Part shown: in pieces, positions 36,971 to 47,592 of the stretch | Layout of the letters: each line of letters opens with the position of its first letter | Numbering within the stretch: the first letter of the stretch is position 1 | Origin: Steinernema hermaphroditum | Lineage: Eukaryota > Nematoda > Chromadorea > Rhabditida > Steinernematidae | DNA length: 64,000 nt | NCBI GenBank assembly: GCA_030435675.1 | Contig: CM059622.1 | Span: 13,020,001 to 13,084,000 of the forward strand | Direction of reading: 5' to 3' | Translations under genes and position numbers: made by a program | Notes under the pieces: generated by a model | What the model was told of the DNA's origin: nothing | The model's input: only the letters and a program-made list of their open reading frames with translations | The model's database searches: none

Positions 36971-39506
36971 TCATTTAGTCGTTTCGCTCAGTCCCATCTC
37001 TACAAGTTGCAGGATCAGTGGGTAGTTCTGCACGTATTCTGTCTCCTGTCGCGCTATCACCGAGTTGTTATACGACTGGAGGAGGGTACTGTAGAAGTGG
37101 TATCGTTCGCGATTGGAATGACCGTTGAACCAGGCGACGTATTCGGCCACTGTCCATCCGGTCGATTCGTGGGGAGACTTCAGGTTGGCGTCGGATTCGC
37201 TAATGAGGATCTGGATCGGGACCCAGAGGGGAAGGCTTGCGGGCTTGCATCTGGGGTCCGCTTTCTCGATCGACGATTTCCTGAAAAGGGAGTAGATTAA
37301 ATAGGTCAAACGGCACAGAAAACCGATCTCGTATCTTTTTGATCTGTCTAGAAATAGCACTATCTCAGCAGCAAAAATAGACATCATGAACAGCATCTCA
37401 TTTTAGTCTAGACAGTAGACATAAAATAGAGACGTAAAAGGTGGCGTAAAAAAACGTCTCTGCCAGTCTGTGCCACAAAAGTGCTTTCTTCGGACAGTCT
37501 GCAAAGTGTATCATTTTTGAAAGGCCATGAAGGTGAAACGGTGGTTCACCCTCGACTGCCTCACAATGCTGCTTCTTTTGACACACCCCGTAAATCAAGG
37601 CCTACCTGAAGAATTCGGCGATCTCCTTGTAATCATCGAAGAGAGCCGTCCCGTCGCCAGATCTTCCGTCAAAAGCTATCAGCGCATTGTCGCAGAGGTA
37701 CTCCCAATCTCTAGCAATCGCCTTCTCCAGCTGTTCTGTCATAGGACGGCGCAAAGTGGTGTGAAGCAAGAACTGTTCCAGAACGTGCTGCACAAAGTGT
37801 TTCATCCGGTTATTCTTAGCCAACACCGCGTGGATCGGCGCGAAGTGGCTGCGGGCGACTCGGAGATGCTCGCCGAGCTCCTTCACGTGAGAAGACACAC
37901 CTCTTCCTCTCGGCGCCTCTTCGTCGGTGTGCATTGAGTTGAGGACGACGCTGGCGGTTTCTTCGACGCTGGCGACAATCGTCTTTACGTTGGCGTCAAT
38001 GAGTGCCAACAGCGGCGCGGAAAGTTGCGTTGGCCACGCGTCGGCGATGTCGGAGGCTGCTTGCAACAGCGCGTAGTTCTGCATCTGGCGCTTCGTCAGG
38101 CGTTGAGTCATCTTCAGCGAATCGCCTCCGAAACTGATCGACTGCTCCAGTTTCACGCCGACGTACTTCAGCGTCTTGGCCACGTTGGCTTCCATCTCGC
38201 CGCGCAGATTCGAATCCCATGCGACGCTTCCCACTTCTTGGCGCATAGCGGAGTTCACTCGATCGACGACGGCGTTTCTCTGCAGAGAGTCGAAGGAGTC
38301 ACTGGACTCGTCGCCTTCTTGCGGAGTGAACGCGTTATCTACGACGGTGAAGAGGTTCGCCAGGGATTGGGAGAGGATCGACTGCTTGAGGGGTGCAAGA
38401 GCGTCACGGAGAGGTGCCACGATGGTGTCCGGATGGGAGCCGACGACTCGAAGAACTGTTTGGACCATCTTTATGGCGTACTCGGCGTTTGCTTGGACAC
38501 GGTTCGTGATCACCTGAGCAACCAATCATACATATCAATCTCTAATAACTCCACGCTCACCTTAGCCAATCTCTTCGTCATCTTCAGCGCTACGACCTCG
38601 TCCAGCATGGCGAACTGTTCCAAAGTGGTATGAAGTTTGTGTCCAATCTCCGTCAACTGCTTCGTTGCCTTCTTCTCGTCGGTGGCCGTGGTGGACAACT
38701 GCAGGAACGTCTTGTCGTACGTGGAAATTGTCTCCGCAACCAGCTGATCGATCGTAGAATCACGCGCATTCAGATGGACCAAAGCTTTCAAGCAAATAGC
38801 GACTTCTGATGCGGACAAGGAGCTCATCGCTTCGCGTAAGGACTTCACTGTATCGGCGGTGACGTTTCTCGCGAGTTCATCGATACGGTACATGAAGTTG
38901 TCGCGCATCCACGAGATTTTCACCAGCGACGGGTTCTCTTTTCTGATCGCCAGCAGTTCAGCGACCCATTCTGCGCGGCGGAGATGATCGGAAGACTTCG
39001 ACTGGGAGAGCTTACCCACAAGCTGCTCACATCTGATAAGGGGAGATCATATGTGGTGCCCATTCGGATAGCACCTACCGTAATCCATCTGACAAAACTC
39101 TCCTCATCAAATGCAGGTTCTCAATCGCTTCTACATCCTTGACCAACTTCTGGTGCACTTTTTCGAATTCGGCGGCGATTTTTTCAGATCGATCGAAGAG
39201 AAGACGCATTTCCGCGTTGAAATTCGACTGCATCTGGTCAAGGGCTTCGATGGCGCCCACTTGTTCCAGCAGTTTAGGGTAATTCGCTTCCACCTAGAGA
39301 TAGAATAATAGGACAACAGGATCTTACCGACTAACCTTCTTCCTCAGCTGCGCATTCAGTGAGTTCTGGATGACCTCAACCTTCTGCAGCAACGCATCAT
39401 TGTTGAGTGTATCATCCTCGATCACCCGGCGAAGGAACTCATTCTCGTCGACTCTGCTCCAGACGTAGTCTTCTACTTGATCTATTATGCCACTCCCTGC
39501 GGGCAT
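36971..39506 (-). CDS. cogc-5: Conserved oligomeric Golgi complex subunit 5
   Basis: Subunit of the COG tethering complex for retrograde traffic within the Golgi. Five exons (39506-39336, 39293-39079, 39032-38561, 38513-37606 and 37280-36971) join in frame for about 691 residues. The N-terminal coiled-coil segment (AIEALDQMQSNFNAEM, then EAIENLHLMRRVLSDGLR) and the C-terminal end (ANLKSPHESTGWTVAEYVAW, then YPLILQLVEMGLS) follow the human COG5 pattern, including the conserved ELKSP and YPxxxQL positions. The start is just after a TTTTTAG acceptor (39517-39511), and the EF-Tu stop lies only 142 bp upstream on the same strand, which suggests an operon. Confidence 0.88.
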
Positions 39507-39648
39507 GACACTAAAAACAGCATAAAAACACGGTCCACAGACACAGATGCAGTAGAAAAAGCGGTCAGAACCGTAACTACCAGTGGACAATCAGTCGGTC
39601 TGATAAACTTTAACAATAAGCCTAAAAAATCAACAAAAAATAAACAAT

Positions 39649-41652
39649 TCAGCTCTGCAGAGGTTTGACATCTTTGAACACCTCTTCCAAATCGATCTTC
39701 TGGAAGCTCTGGATCGCTTTCGGCTCCAACATTTCAGTGATGATCCCTCTGGCGATCGTTTTTCGGTCTTTTCCTTCACGCACCGTAAAAGGCATGTTTT
39801 TCCGCGCTGGAACTTCCTTGACGAAGCACATGTGGCCGGAGGCGTGTTCACCAGGCATCAGCATCTCACCGGGGATCAGGAACCTTCCAACCTGAAGAAT
39901 CACACTGTTAGTGGATGAATGATAAATGGTGCCTACTTCGTCCCATGTGCTGCTGAAGACCTTATCGGAAAATCCAGTTCGGATCGCTTGTTTTCGGCCA
40001 TGTTCGTGCTCGCCAAGAAGATATAGTTCCACTTTGAATAAATTCGACGTTTGGATCGTTCTTGGCGCTCCCATCCACATTCCTCTGGACACCTGCTCGT
40101 TTTTCAGGCCTCTGCAGAGAACTCCGCAGTGCTCACCAGCCGCTACCTTAACAATCAATTGGTAAACACCTCCATCAACGCTACCGTAACCCTTTAAGTG
40201 GCAGGATACGACAACGAAGGTACTTACCTCCTTAACACTCTTTCCAAAGACGTGGATGTCAGAAACGATCGTTTGCACATCTCCGCCAACGCCCTTGATT
40301 TGCACTTTATCGCCCTTCTTGATCGTGCCTTGCTCAACTGTGCCAACCACCACAGTCCCACGGCCTGTAATGGCGGTCTTCGAAGCGATTGGCATCACCA
40401 GGGAAGCATCCTAAGAACTGAATAAGCCACACCTACTACTACTTATCATCAACCTGTAGTCTCTGAGGCTCTGGAATGTTGTCCAGCGCTGTTACCAACT
40501 CGTTGATCGCGTCCGCCTTTCCACCTTCGAGCGCCTCCAGGGCAGATCCTTTGATGAACGGTGTGTTCTCGCCGTCGAAGCCGATCTCCGTCAGCAACTC
40601 TCGGGTCTCGATCTCCACCAGATCGAGCACGTCGTCGTCGACGAGGTCGGCCTTGTTGATAAAGACGATCAGGTGCTTGAGGCCGATCTGTCTCGCGAGG
40701 AGCATGTGCTCCCTGGTCTGCGCCATGACTCCATCGGTGGCGGCGATGACGAGCACTGCAGCGTCCATCTGCGCCGTGCCGCAGATCATGTTTTTGATGA
40801 AGTCGCTGTGGCCAGGACAGTCCGTGTGCGCATAACGGCGCTTGTCGCTCTCGTAACCGATATGGGCGATGTTGATGGTGATACCGCGCTTCTTCTCTTC
40901 CTTTCCTTTGTCGATCTCATCGAATTTGATGAATTTCGCTTTTCCTGGAACAAATGGAGTGAAACTGAGCGGAAATTTAACAAATAAAGACGAGTATAAC
41001 CCGTCAAAACGGAGATATTGACTAAAATGGATGAGCTTAATGATCATTTGATGAGGACTGCCGCCTATGGAACTGGACCTAAGACGAAAAGATCATATAA
41101 CACGCTCGCCTAGCCCGTAAATGAATACTTCTCAAATCTCTTCATTTGCAGCGGAAACACATGTTGGAGAGGCTGACAATGCAAATGCCATCCACGAAAC
41201 TACTTATTTCAAGGGATGGAAACTGTAACATCTTGATAACAATGAAGAATACACTAAAAGAGGCGTAACTTTTAGAACCTGTCTTGCCTTCTGCGGAATT
41301 TAGGCATTGGATCTACCCAAAATACTCAAATAACAGTAGCTGGCTAGCCTGTAAATGAAGACTTCTCATATGACGCAAATAGGATTCCGTTTTCTTCTGT
41401 TTACATCCAAATTAATACCCAAACCACAGGAATTCTCATAATCCTCCATTCTGACTCACCTTTCTGAGAGAGAATCTTCGTGATGGCCGCCGTCAGCGTC
41501 GTCTTCCCGTGGTCGATGTGTCCAATCGTGCCGACATTCAGATTCGTCTTCTTCTTCAAGTCGATCGTCTTGGCGCCGGCTGGAGCGGCGAACCCGCGTC
41601 TGAAGAGGAGCTGCTCCGCTGCGGCGGCAAGCGACCTCCCTGTCCTGAGCAT
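39649..41652 (-). CDS. Mitochondrial elongation factor Tu, short-tail type
   Basis: Brings aminoacyl-tRNA to the mitochondrial ribosome. Five exons (41652-41460, 40944-40454, 40410-40228, 40146-39937 and 39891-39649) give about 439 residues. The N terminus is a mitochondrial presequence ([20 protein letters not shown]). GTPase motifs are GHIDHGKT (about 44-51), [14 protein letters not shown] and NKADLV. Domain 2 has [15 protein letters not shown]. The end runs past GIITEML by about 22 residues ([16 protein letters not shown]...). Nematode mitochondria have two EF-Tu proteins: EF-Tu1 with a tail of over 50 residues for T-armless tRNAs, and EF-Tu2 with a short tail for D-armless tRNA-Ser. The short tail and the diverged domain 3 (for example GHIDHGKT for GHVDHGKT) point to EF-Tu2. 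An in-frame TTTGCAG lies right before the ATG. Exon 2 uses the donor GTTGAT, needed for frame. Confidence 0.88.
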
Positions 41653-42177
41653 CTGCAAAGAAAATTATGGGTATCCTTGAGGTAAAGACGCGGTAAACAA
41701 CCCGAAAGACAACAACACACCTTCAGATGTCTGGTTGCACCCACGTCATTAAGTACAGTACGTGCAGTGAAGGAAATCAGGGTGAGCGTGGAGGGGCATC
41801 TGAGGGTGCAGCGAGGGGTTGTTTGTTACAGTACTCGACGAGTTCAAATGATCTCGATACAGACGTGCAGTGGACAGACAGGTTTATGTCTAGAAATTGC
41901 TGTCGAGATATTGAAACCATGTTTGTGATTAGCAGTAGAGTTTCCCTGGGATCCACAGATACCGTATCAGACAGTGCCTTGTCGGAATCCAATGAAGATT
42001 ACCATTTCGGTCATATTTACATTTCCGGAAACCGTTTCGGCTCAGGTGTTCGATGGAAAATCCCATTTAGGCGGTGGATCACATAACATTCAGTGTTTGG
42101 GAGCCGAATTTTGATGAACCAATCCCGCCGCATAAAAACGAGGGCCTAGAGCTCTGGACACAGTCGTCCCAGTCGAC
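41653..42177. promoter_or_regulatory. Upstream region of EF-Tu and the RNase T2-like gene
   Basis: Divergent intergenic region. The right part, 41987-42177, is shared with 61632-61827 upstream of the second RNase T2-like gene (GTTTCGGCTCAGGTGTTCGA, GGATCACATAACATTCAGTG), including a TATA-like CATAAAAACG about 45 bases before the ATG. The duplication therefore took promoter and gene together. Confidence 0.6.
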
Positions 42178-43038
42178 ATGAAGCTCCGTCTATTCTTCTT
42201 CTGTCTTCTGACAGCCACGGCGCTCGCCGCCGAACGCTTCGACTTCGTCGAGACGCCCTCTGACGTCGATCATGGTCCCGATCGTCCCCGGAACGCCTCG
42301 GACTTTGAAGATCACCTCTTCAGCGGCCCAGAGACGTTCTTCAAATGGATTCTTCATTTGAAGCAGAACTTCTCCGACACGGGACTGCTGGAGGGTGCCC
42401 TACATCGCCAGCACTACCTCATTTTGAGTAACAACGTCGCCCGACGCCCAAATGAGCCCGTGTTAACAATACACGGGTTATGGTAATCAAATGCCTGAAA
42501 TTATATTCGCACAGAGTCTGTTCCAGGGTCAATGGGATCAACGGACCGAGGAGGACTTTCAATGCGCAGAATATCGGGCGGGACATGAGGACTTTCCTCA
42601 ACAGGAACTGGCCCAATTTACGGAGAAACAACCCGAATGAAGAATTTTGGTAGCCGACGAATAAGAACTAGACAGTAGACAGTATCATATTTTAGGAACC
42701 ACGAATTCAGTGAACATGACGTATTTCGGATATGCCAGAGCGGCTTTTGAATCAGAAACGGTTCGCAATGTATTGCGGGGATTTGCCAACGCCCGTCAGG
42801 GAAGCCAGCTCATCAGACTCAGAGACCTCTTGAATCAAATCAGACTGCGCGTTACGTTGCGATGCCGTCTATCTGGGGTGGGTCACAATGTTCAAGCAGC
42901 TTTACTTAACTGCGAATTCTTCAGAACCACCAGCCGCAAGTGTACGAGATAAAAGTGTGTCTGGACGAACACTTCGAAGTGAAGGACTGCTCCCCCAATG
43001 AAAGAGATCAGTGTCCCAACCGTGCTTCCCTTATGTAA
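42178..43038 (+). pseudogene. RNase T2-like gene, frame-broken (copy 1)
   Basis: Exons 42178-42482, 42527-42649, about 42696-42876 and 42925-43038. It has a signal peptide (MKLRLFFFCLLTATALA). The first T2 active-site segment ends LTIHGLW at the exon 1/2 junction, and the second begins FWNHEFSEH at the exon 2/3 junction, where the family has FWxHExxxHGTC. Right after that His the frame shifts: the downstream coding sequence (MTYFGYARAAFES) is in another frame, and the GTC part is missing. The last exon (QPQVYEIKVCLDE, then KDC) matches the T2 C terminus. With the shift, the protein would stop shortly after FRICQSGF. It could be a sequencing error, but residues around the shift are also lost, so a true break is likelier. 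Confidence 0.65.
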
Positions 43039-43160
43039 CTCCTTGGAATGTTCAGATATTCAGAATAAACCGATGGCAATATTTATGTACTTTAAATAAA
43101 AATTTCTCAGAACTTTTACGATGAGAGAAAGTCATTCACGCAGTAATAAAAAGGAGAATT

Positions 43161-44132
43161 TCACCAGTCAATGTCGTTATTTGAGCTCTGCATATAAACA
43201 CGATCGTAGGAAAAGTCGAGCTCGCACTGAAGACTCGATCCGTCTTCTTTGATCCATCGAACGCAAAAGTTTTCCTCTTCTTCTCCTTCTTCTTCTCTTA
43301 CTGTCACGTTCTCTGGCAACGGAATCGAGAGGATCTCGGCTGCGGCGATGTCAATGAGTCCTTCGACGTACAAGTACCTCTTTTTGTCACCGTTCAGCCA
43401 GGAGTCCACGGCCGCTTTCACGATTCCAATTGTCACTTTGAGAGGCGATTGGACGCCCGCAAAATTTACCAAATGCAAACCTCTCGTTTTTCTCGAATTC
43501 AAGAAGGTCAAGAGGAGTTGCTCAGTTGTATCCGTTTTTGGCCAGCGGCGAAGCGTAAGGGTACACAGAAATGGATTATTCTTTAGCTGGATGTCGAGAA
43601 AATCTTCACTTTCAGGACCTACGTAGACAAGATTCAACGTTCTGAACGATACGGACATCCGGAATATGCGAAGACATTCCTGGGCGATATCTTTTGGGCA
43701 GTCCAGAGGAAAGGAAAGTGAAGAGTCTGGTCGCAACCGCAGAGTTAAGAAGGGAACCACTCTTCTAGCGATCTCCTCTTTCGAGCATCGGAAGTTGCGA
43801 CCATCCAGTCCGTCGAAATCGTGACCATTTGATTGAACGGAATTGGAATAAATGGAAATGTATTGGGTCCTGACATATGTTCGATCCATCGATAAGAATT
43901 CTTCGTGGGAGTTTGGGCCATTTTCGGGGTACCCTGTCTTCTCGTCTTGCACTCCGTACCACCATCCTTCGCTGTCCTTTGATATAGTGACGAACATATG
44001 GCGCTTATTTTTGACGAACCGCTGAGCGGCGCTTCTCCACTGTCCCGAGAGATGGTTGGCCATTCTACGGTGGTCGAATTCGGACAATGTCGCCAGAACA
44101 TCCTCACAAAACATGAAAGGAACGGAATTCAT
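43161..44132 (-). CDS. Lineage-specific 'MxSVP' family protein, third member
   Basis: Single-exon gene of 323 residues starting MNSVPFMFCEDVLATLS; a T-rich TTTTTCAG acceptor lies 12 bases before the ATG. It shares long blocks with the gene at 31857-32816 (HLSGQWRSAAQRF, VTISKDSEGWWYGVQDEKTG, TDTTEQLLLTFLNSRK, EDGSSLQCEL). A segment rich in Glu (VREEEGEEEENF) lies near the C terminus. Function is unknown. It is convergent with the broken RNase T2-like gene, with about 120 bp between stops. The 3' end carries TAATAAAAAGGAGA, a motif repeated at every other member or remnant in this window. Confidence 0.75.
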   Translation of the reverse strand: MNSVPFMFCEDVLATLSEFDHRRMANHLSGQWRSAAQRFVKNKRHMFVTISKDSEGWWYGVQDEKTGYPENGPNSHEEFLSMDRTYVRTQYISIYSNSVQSNGHDFDGLDGRNFRCSKEEIARRVVPFLTLRLRPDSSLSFPLDCPKDIAQECLRIFRMSVSFRTLNLVYVGPESEDFLDIQLKNNPFLCTLTLRRWPKTDTTEQLLLTFLNSRKTRGLHLVNFAGVQSPLKVTIGIVKAAVDSWLNGDKKRYLYVEGLIDIAAAEILSIPLPENVTVREEEGEEEENFCVRWIKEDGSSLQCELDFSYDRVYMQSSNNDIDW

Positions 44133-44807
44133 AGGTGTAAATCTGAAAAAAAAAACAGAATTCAGCGTTCAAACGGGACATTTCTACTCGTCAGGACTGA
44201 GAGAGAGAATGACAGCGCTGCATCATTCCGATCGATCGCATCGAAAAAAACGTTCTCATCTTGACACCGAATGTTTCAAAGTGTCTTGTTGGTTCAAACT
44301 TGTAGATATCACCACAAAAATCGAATTAACTGGGTTTGGTTAAGTCACAGATGACTTAAGAGTTTGGTAGTTTATTAGTAGAATATGTTAAAAGTTATCT
44401 CTCAAGGTATGGTCGTCGTAACTTCAATGGGTCAAAGCTCCTGACACGAAAAGTGCGCTTCTAGAAAACATCGTACTCTGATTTTGGCGTTTCGCCATTG
44501 GATCTTGGGGTCGCATCAGAGAGTGATGTATAATTCGAGAACGAGATGTTATTTCGGAAAAGTAAACCATGATTTTGAACAAGAGAACTTGGGGTCCATG
44601 GCAGCTCATACCAGGGCAACTCATACCACGGACAGCCCCTACCATGGACAGCACATAGCAGAGACAGGTCATACCACGTCAAGCAAGGAACAAATCGGCC
44701 TGAATTTTTAGGGCCTATTCTAGCATGTGACGGATACAAAATGGATTTCGAGAATGAAGGTAGCCGTTCACGGCAAATGCTGTCCAAAGTGTACGGCATA
44801 CCCAAAC

Positions 44808-45000
44808 TTCTCTTTTTTTCTGGAATTCAAGAGGGTCAGTAGGAGTTGCTCAGTCGTCCCCGTGTGTGGCCAGTGACGAAGTGTAAGACAACACAGAAAT
44901 GGGTTATTCTCTAGCGGAAGAGTTCTTCTCGTGAATGATTTACGCACTGATAAAAAGGAGAGGCGAACCAGCTCACACTACCTGAACTCTCGATTATATT
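44808..45000 (-). pseudogene. Rearranged remnants of an 'MxSVP' family gene
   Basis: Two pieces. 44808-44931 matches the internal part of the gene at 43161 (around 43480-43590). 44935-45000 matches the 3' end of the gene at 31857 (GATAAAAAGGAGAGGCGAAC, CTCGATTATA). Their order is reversed relative to an intact gene, so this is a scrambled relic. Confidence 0.7.
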
Positions 45001-46310
45001 AGGTTGTTACATAATTAATGTCGTATTTTTAAACATCCTCAATGTTTGCAATGTCTAGATCCAGGGCACAATCGGCACGTGGGTTGCGTTCGTCAGTCGT
45101 GCGCGCACCTCAATTGACTATGGTCACCTCTCACTCTTGTGTCAAATATAATTTTTTTACTCATCCAAATCACATGATGGTCAAACGTGGACACAGCGAA
45201 ATGCGAAGTGATATACAAGCTTCGTATGATATTAATTGTGTGATGGAGAGTGAGTGCCTTCAACCACGTACATCCTTGGGTCTTGCCTACCGAATGTACC
45301 TGTGTTTTGCATTTATTGTTAGATACTTCAGATTCACGTGGCGGCGCGGGTGAAGACAGTGGCGGCGATCTTCTTTGCCAGACGTTGGAACTACAGCTCC
45401 TCGGTATTCCAGGCAAATGGTGACCAGGAACAACCGATCACTAAACTCATTTCTGAGAGAGCGAACGGACGACCCAACCGATACAAATGAAAGACCCCTA
45501 TGACAATGAAAGTGAGTCGAGTCCTCAACGCAACTTGACATAATACAGTGTTAAGGTTGCAAAAATTGTTAGATGAATGAGTGTCCAAGGAGCCAGAAAG
45601 AGCTTGAAACGTTAAAAAGTTCAAACATAGGAGTCATTGGACAATCTCTTCAGGTATGCACTCTGCGGAGTCTGAGCCTGAACCTCATCTAAACGTAGAC
45701 TAAATACAGAGAAATTGAATAAAAGCTGCATCATCAGTGCACCATCCATCAGACTAAAAAACGTTCTCGATTGTACACCGACTGTTTCGAAAAAGGTGCC
45801 TGTTTGTGGGTGCAGCCAGGGAAATGAACCACAATTTCTGTTGTATCGGAATGGCAATTATATTTCGAAACTTGTACATTTCTTTTTTCATCCATGTTTT
45901 TAGATTTCATATTCACTTTGAGCGAGATTTTATTTCATGAATCAAAGTCGTTTGGCCTTGCATGGCACCGAGTAGCAGACAACAACGAGGATATCACTTG
46001 CAGCCGGCTTCATTCGACGCCGTTTCTAGAGGTTCGCCGATTTAGATTTTTAGCGAACGTTTACAATATTCGTTTGGCTTCATTCCACCGGCCTGGTGTA
46101 CAGGGTGTTCCAAAAAAGAACATCTAGATTCAGTCATGCATGGACTCAGATCGGCGAGACCGGTCGGTTACTTTCATTTTGACTTCTCTGTTTTCCGGCC
46201 GGTCTCACCTTATACTCACGGATACTCACGGAAATCACATCCCAGTCTTATGTCCAGATGCCGTTTTTGGGCCCTCTTTCGCGGTGTGGAAAACGGTTTG
46301 CTTTCCACGC

Positions 46311-46430
46311 AACCGATGTTCACTACGTGATAGGATGCTCGCCAAAACAGGAATAAACGTCTCCAAACAATGGAGATACGTAGATAACTGCTGCCACGCG
46401 GTAAAATCCTCAGTGATACGACGATAATAA
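46311..46430. repeat. Dispersed repeat, inverted copy of 13630-13760
   Basis: Reverse complement of the 13.6 kb repeat (GGATGCTCGCCAAAACAGGA, CAAACAATGGAGATACGTAG, GCTGCCACGCGG). Few differences, so the transposition or duplication is not old. Confidence 0.8.
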
Positions 46431-47491
46431 ATGGTTCGGATCTTGCTCCAAGCACCGTGACGAAACACAAGCGTCACCCAATAACCAATGGCTTCACAAA
46501 CGACGACGACAACAACAATATGCGGACACTGGTCGCGCACTACAACGATACAACAAACGACAACGGTGCTTATCTTTTCTCTCTTTATAAATGTCCCTCT
46601 GGACTGCACCAAACAACAACAAACGAATCTACAGCGATTCAACCAAATACAAACGATCCAGATGATCGAACAACAAGTCCGAACGGCTTGGACTTCAGTC
46701 GCTGCAGCAAGCGCGAGGCTTCACGGCAAATCTTCTCGCTGCAGCGCGTAGAATGTTCTGGAATCCGTCGACGGTGGAAATCGTGGCGGGACCAGGCTGA
46801 CGCAATCGAGACGGCGCTTCGTAGACATCAGATGTTCGGCTTCGGCGCGTCGTAGACATCGTAGGTGTGATGGAACATCCATCAGCAGGTTAATACAACA
46901 AAAACAAGGCACTAAGTGTGCAGATATTAGTCAAAACACAAAGATAAACGATAGAAGGGAACATCGCGACAGGGTTGTCGCGACACGCGGTCCCATAAAA
47001 TGGCTTTCGAGACAATTTAGAGGAATGTTTTCTTGAATTCTTGACATGAAAAGAAGGAAATGGAAAATTGTATTTGGAAAAAACCCATGAACTACGAACT
47101 TTATGGAACTACAGTGAACCGAAACGCCTGTGCGGAAGAGCTCACGTTGGCTCAAAATATTACCAGGCCGGTGGAACGAGGCTTCGAATGCCGAAGGGCT
47201 GTCAAACTTTCGGGAATTTATGGCCGATTTGCTATGAACCGAATGCAGTAAACAGGAAACTTGACCTTCTTCACTTGAATCGCCCTCTGCATTTTCTGCA
47301 CTTTTAGATCCTTTTTCAGTACTCTAGCCAACTGACCTGGTTCACTGTTTCACTTGAATAAGCCAGGAATTTTATGACCGTCAATCCTGCCTAAAGTGCC
47401 TAACCTGTCCTTCCATCATGTATATCGGAAACCTGTGCTTTCTGTGCTTATTTGTATAACAAGTTAGCGAGAAATACCTATAACTCCACTT

Positions 47492-47592
47492 ACAAGGAGA
47501 GGTCCCAAACGGTTTTGCTACACTCTAGCACCTCTCTCTCCCAGCCAAATTTCAGCCGAATCGGCGTGGGACAGTTTGGAACCTCTCCTTGT
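47492..47592. mobile_element. 101-bp MITE-like element
   Basis: Terminal inverted repeats of 19 bases with one mismatch (ACAAGGAGAGGTCCCAAAC at 47492-47510 and its complement at 47574-47592) around a 63-base centre. No coding capacity. Target duplication not clear. Confidence 0.65.

Noticed and set aside
37527..38633. Open frames on the plus strand opposite COG5 exon 4
   Set aside because: Shadows of the COG5 coding frame, with no motifs.
46457..46855. 132-codon open frame, Asn/Thr-rich
   Set aside because: Caused by AC-rich low-complexity sequence. No start context or conserved motif.
47068..47307. Cys-containing open stretch that could be part of a secreted protein
   Set aside because: No signal peptide, no matching exon either side and no family recognised.
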